A stretch of DNA of 7,129 bases from Ignavibacteria bacterium (GTDB lineage: Bacteria; Bacteroidota; Ignavibacteria; Tepidaquicellales; OLB5), in contig JAOADS010000112.1 in the NCBI GenBank assembly GCA_026417195.1, positions 1-7,129 of the forward strand, given 5' to 3'. Position 1 is the first letter of the stretch. Each line of letters starts with the position of its first letter. This document shows positions 6,819 through 7,129 of this stretch, in pieces. Both the position numbers and the translations under genes were made by a program. The notes below the pieces were generated by a model, which made no database searches, was not told the origin of the DNA, and worked only from the letters and a program-made list of their open reading frames with translations.

Positions 6819-7129
6819 ATGATTTATAACATAAGTAAAATAAACACTAAATTAATCGTACTGCTTCTCATTAATCTTGCAGGATGTGAAACTCCTCAGG
6901 ATCTCAACCGACCCGGAGATAAATTAGACGGTTACGTAACCCATCTTGACACAGCTTTGGTTTTCAACGGAGGATATTACTCTATATCTGTTTTTTCAGC
7001 AGACAGTATCAATCCTTTCAACAGAGTACCTTTAATATGTGATTCGCTTGCGATGACCAGAAGACCGGGTGGCTATGTGTATGAGACCTTACACAGTATG
7101 GACGGAATACCTCCGGGCAGATATTACAT
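6819..7129 (+). CDS. Lipoprotein, probably with a beta-sandwich domain (partial, C-terminus off the window)
   Basis: The reading frame is open from the ATG at 6819 to the window end (103 codons visible). The N-terminus is a lipoprotein signal peptide: Lys7 and Lys11, hydrophobic stretch LIVLLLINL (12-20) and lipobox LAGC with lipidated Cys23. The mature part begins CETPQDLNRPG, continues with a segment containing GYVTHLDTALVF, and reaches GIPPGRYYI at the edge. A G-x-V opening strand and a 'PPG-x-YY' closing motif resemble carboxypeptidase-regulatory-like or similar beta-sandwich domains seen in surface lipoproteins of Bacteroidota/Ignavibacteriota; this domain guess is tentative. It starts 15 bases after kinase C with no Shine-Dalgarno sequence, so it may be co-transcribed. 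Function is unknown; with most of the protein unseen, a link to the kinases cannot be judged. Confidence 0.7.
   Translation, partial: MIYNISKINTKLIVLLLINLAGCETPQDLNRPGDKLDGYVTHLDTALVFNGGYYSISVFSADSINPFNRVPLICDSLAMTRRPGGYVYETLHSMDGIPPGRYY

Noticed and set aside
1..7129. CRISPR array, tRNA/rRNA gene, insertion sequence or recent tandem duplication
   Set aside because: No regularly spaced repeats, transposase motifs or RNA gene signatures were seen; kinases A and C are similar in protein but clearly diverged in DNA, so they are not a recent copy.

Overview
The window is AT-rich bacterial DNA with two divergent gene groups. On the minus strand, leftward from about 1671, lie a small metallopeptidase-like gene and a BtuF-like (cobalamin-binding family) gene that runs off the left edge. 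On the plus strand, from 1873 to the right edge, lie three tetratricopeptide-repeat (TPR) proteins and the start of a lipoprotein gene. The organism looks like a member of the Bacteroidota/Ignavibacteriota/Chlorobi group. Supporting signs are a minus-strand promoter fitting the Bacteroidota pattern (TTG, 20 bases, TAnnTTTG), several genes without a Shine-Dalgarno sequence, TPR-fused histidine kinases and the style of the lipoprotein. This is inference from style, not a database match.

Layout: 2-853 (minus, partial) encodes a BtuF/periplasmic-binding-fold protein without signal peptide. 853-1671 (minus) encodes an M28/M42-like zinc peptidase homologue whose stop codon overlaps the next start (TAGTG). 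1672-1872 is the divergent control region. 1873-3672 (plus) encodes a soluble TPR-coiled-coil-histidine kinase. 3733-4959 (plus) encodes a TPR protein with no kinase domain. 4959-6803 (plus) encodes a second soluble TPR histidine kinase, joined to the previous gene by a TGATG overlap. 6819-7129 (plus, partial) encodes a lipoprotein.

The most notable part is the kinase / kinase-less TPR protein / kinase triad at 1873-6803. Neither kinase has a transmembrane segment, a receiver domain or a DNA-binding domain, and no response regulator gene is visible. The TPR part of the middle protein resembles that of the first kinase, while the catalytic parts of the two kinases resemble each other closely. 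An intracellular sensing module in which the kinase-less protein modulates or hetero-oligomerises with the kinases is a reasonable hypothesis, but nothing in the sequence proves it.
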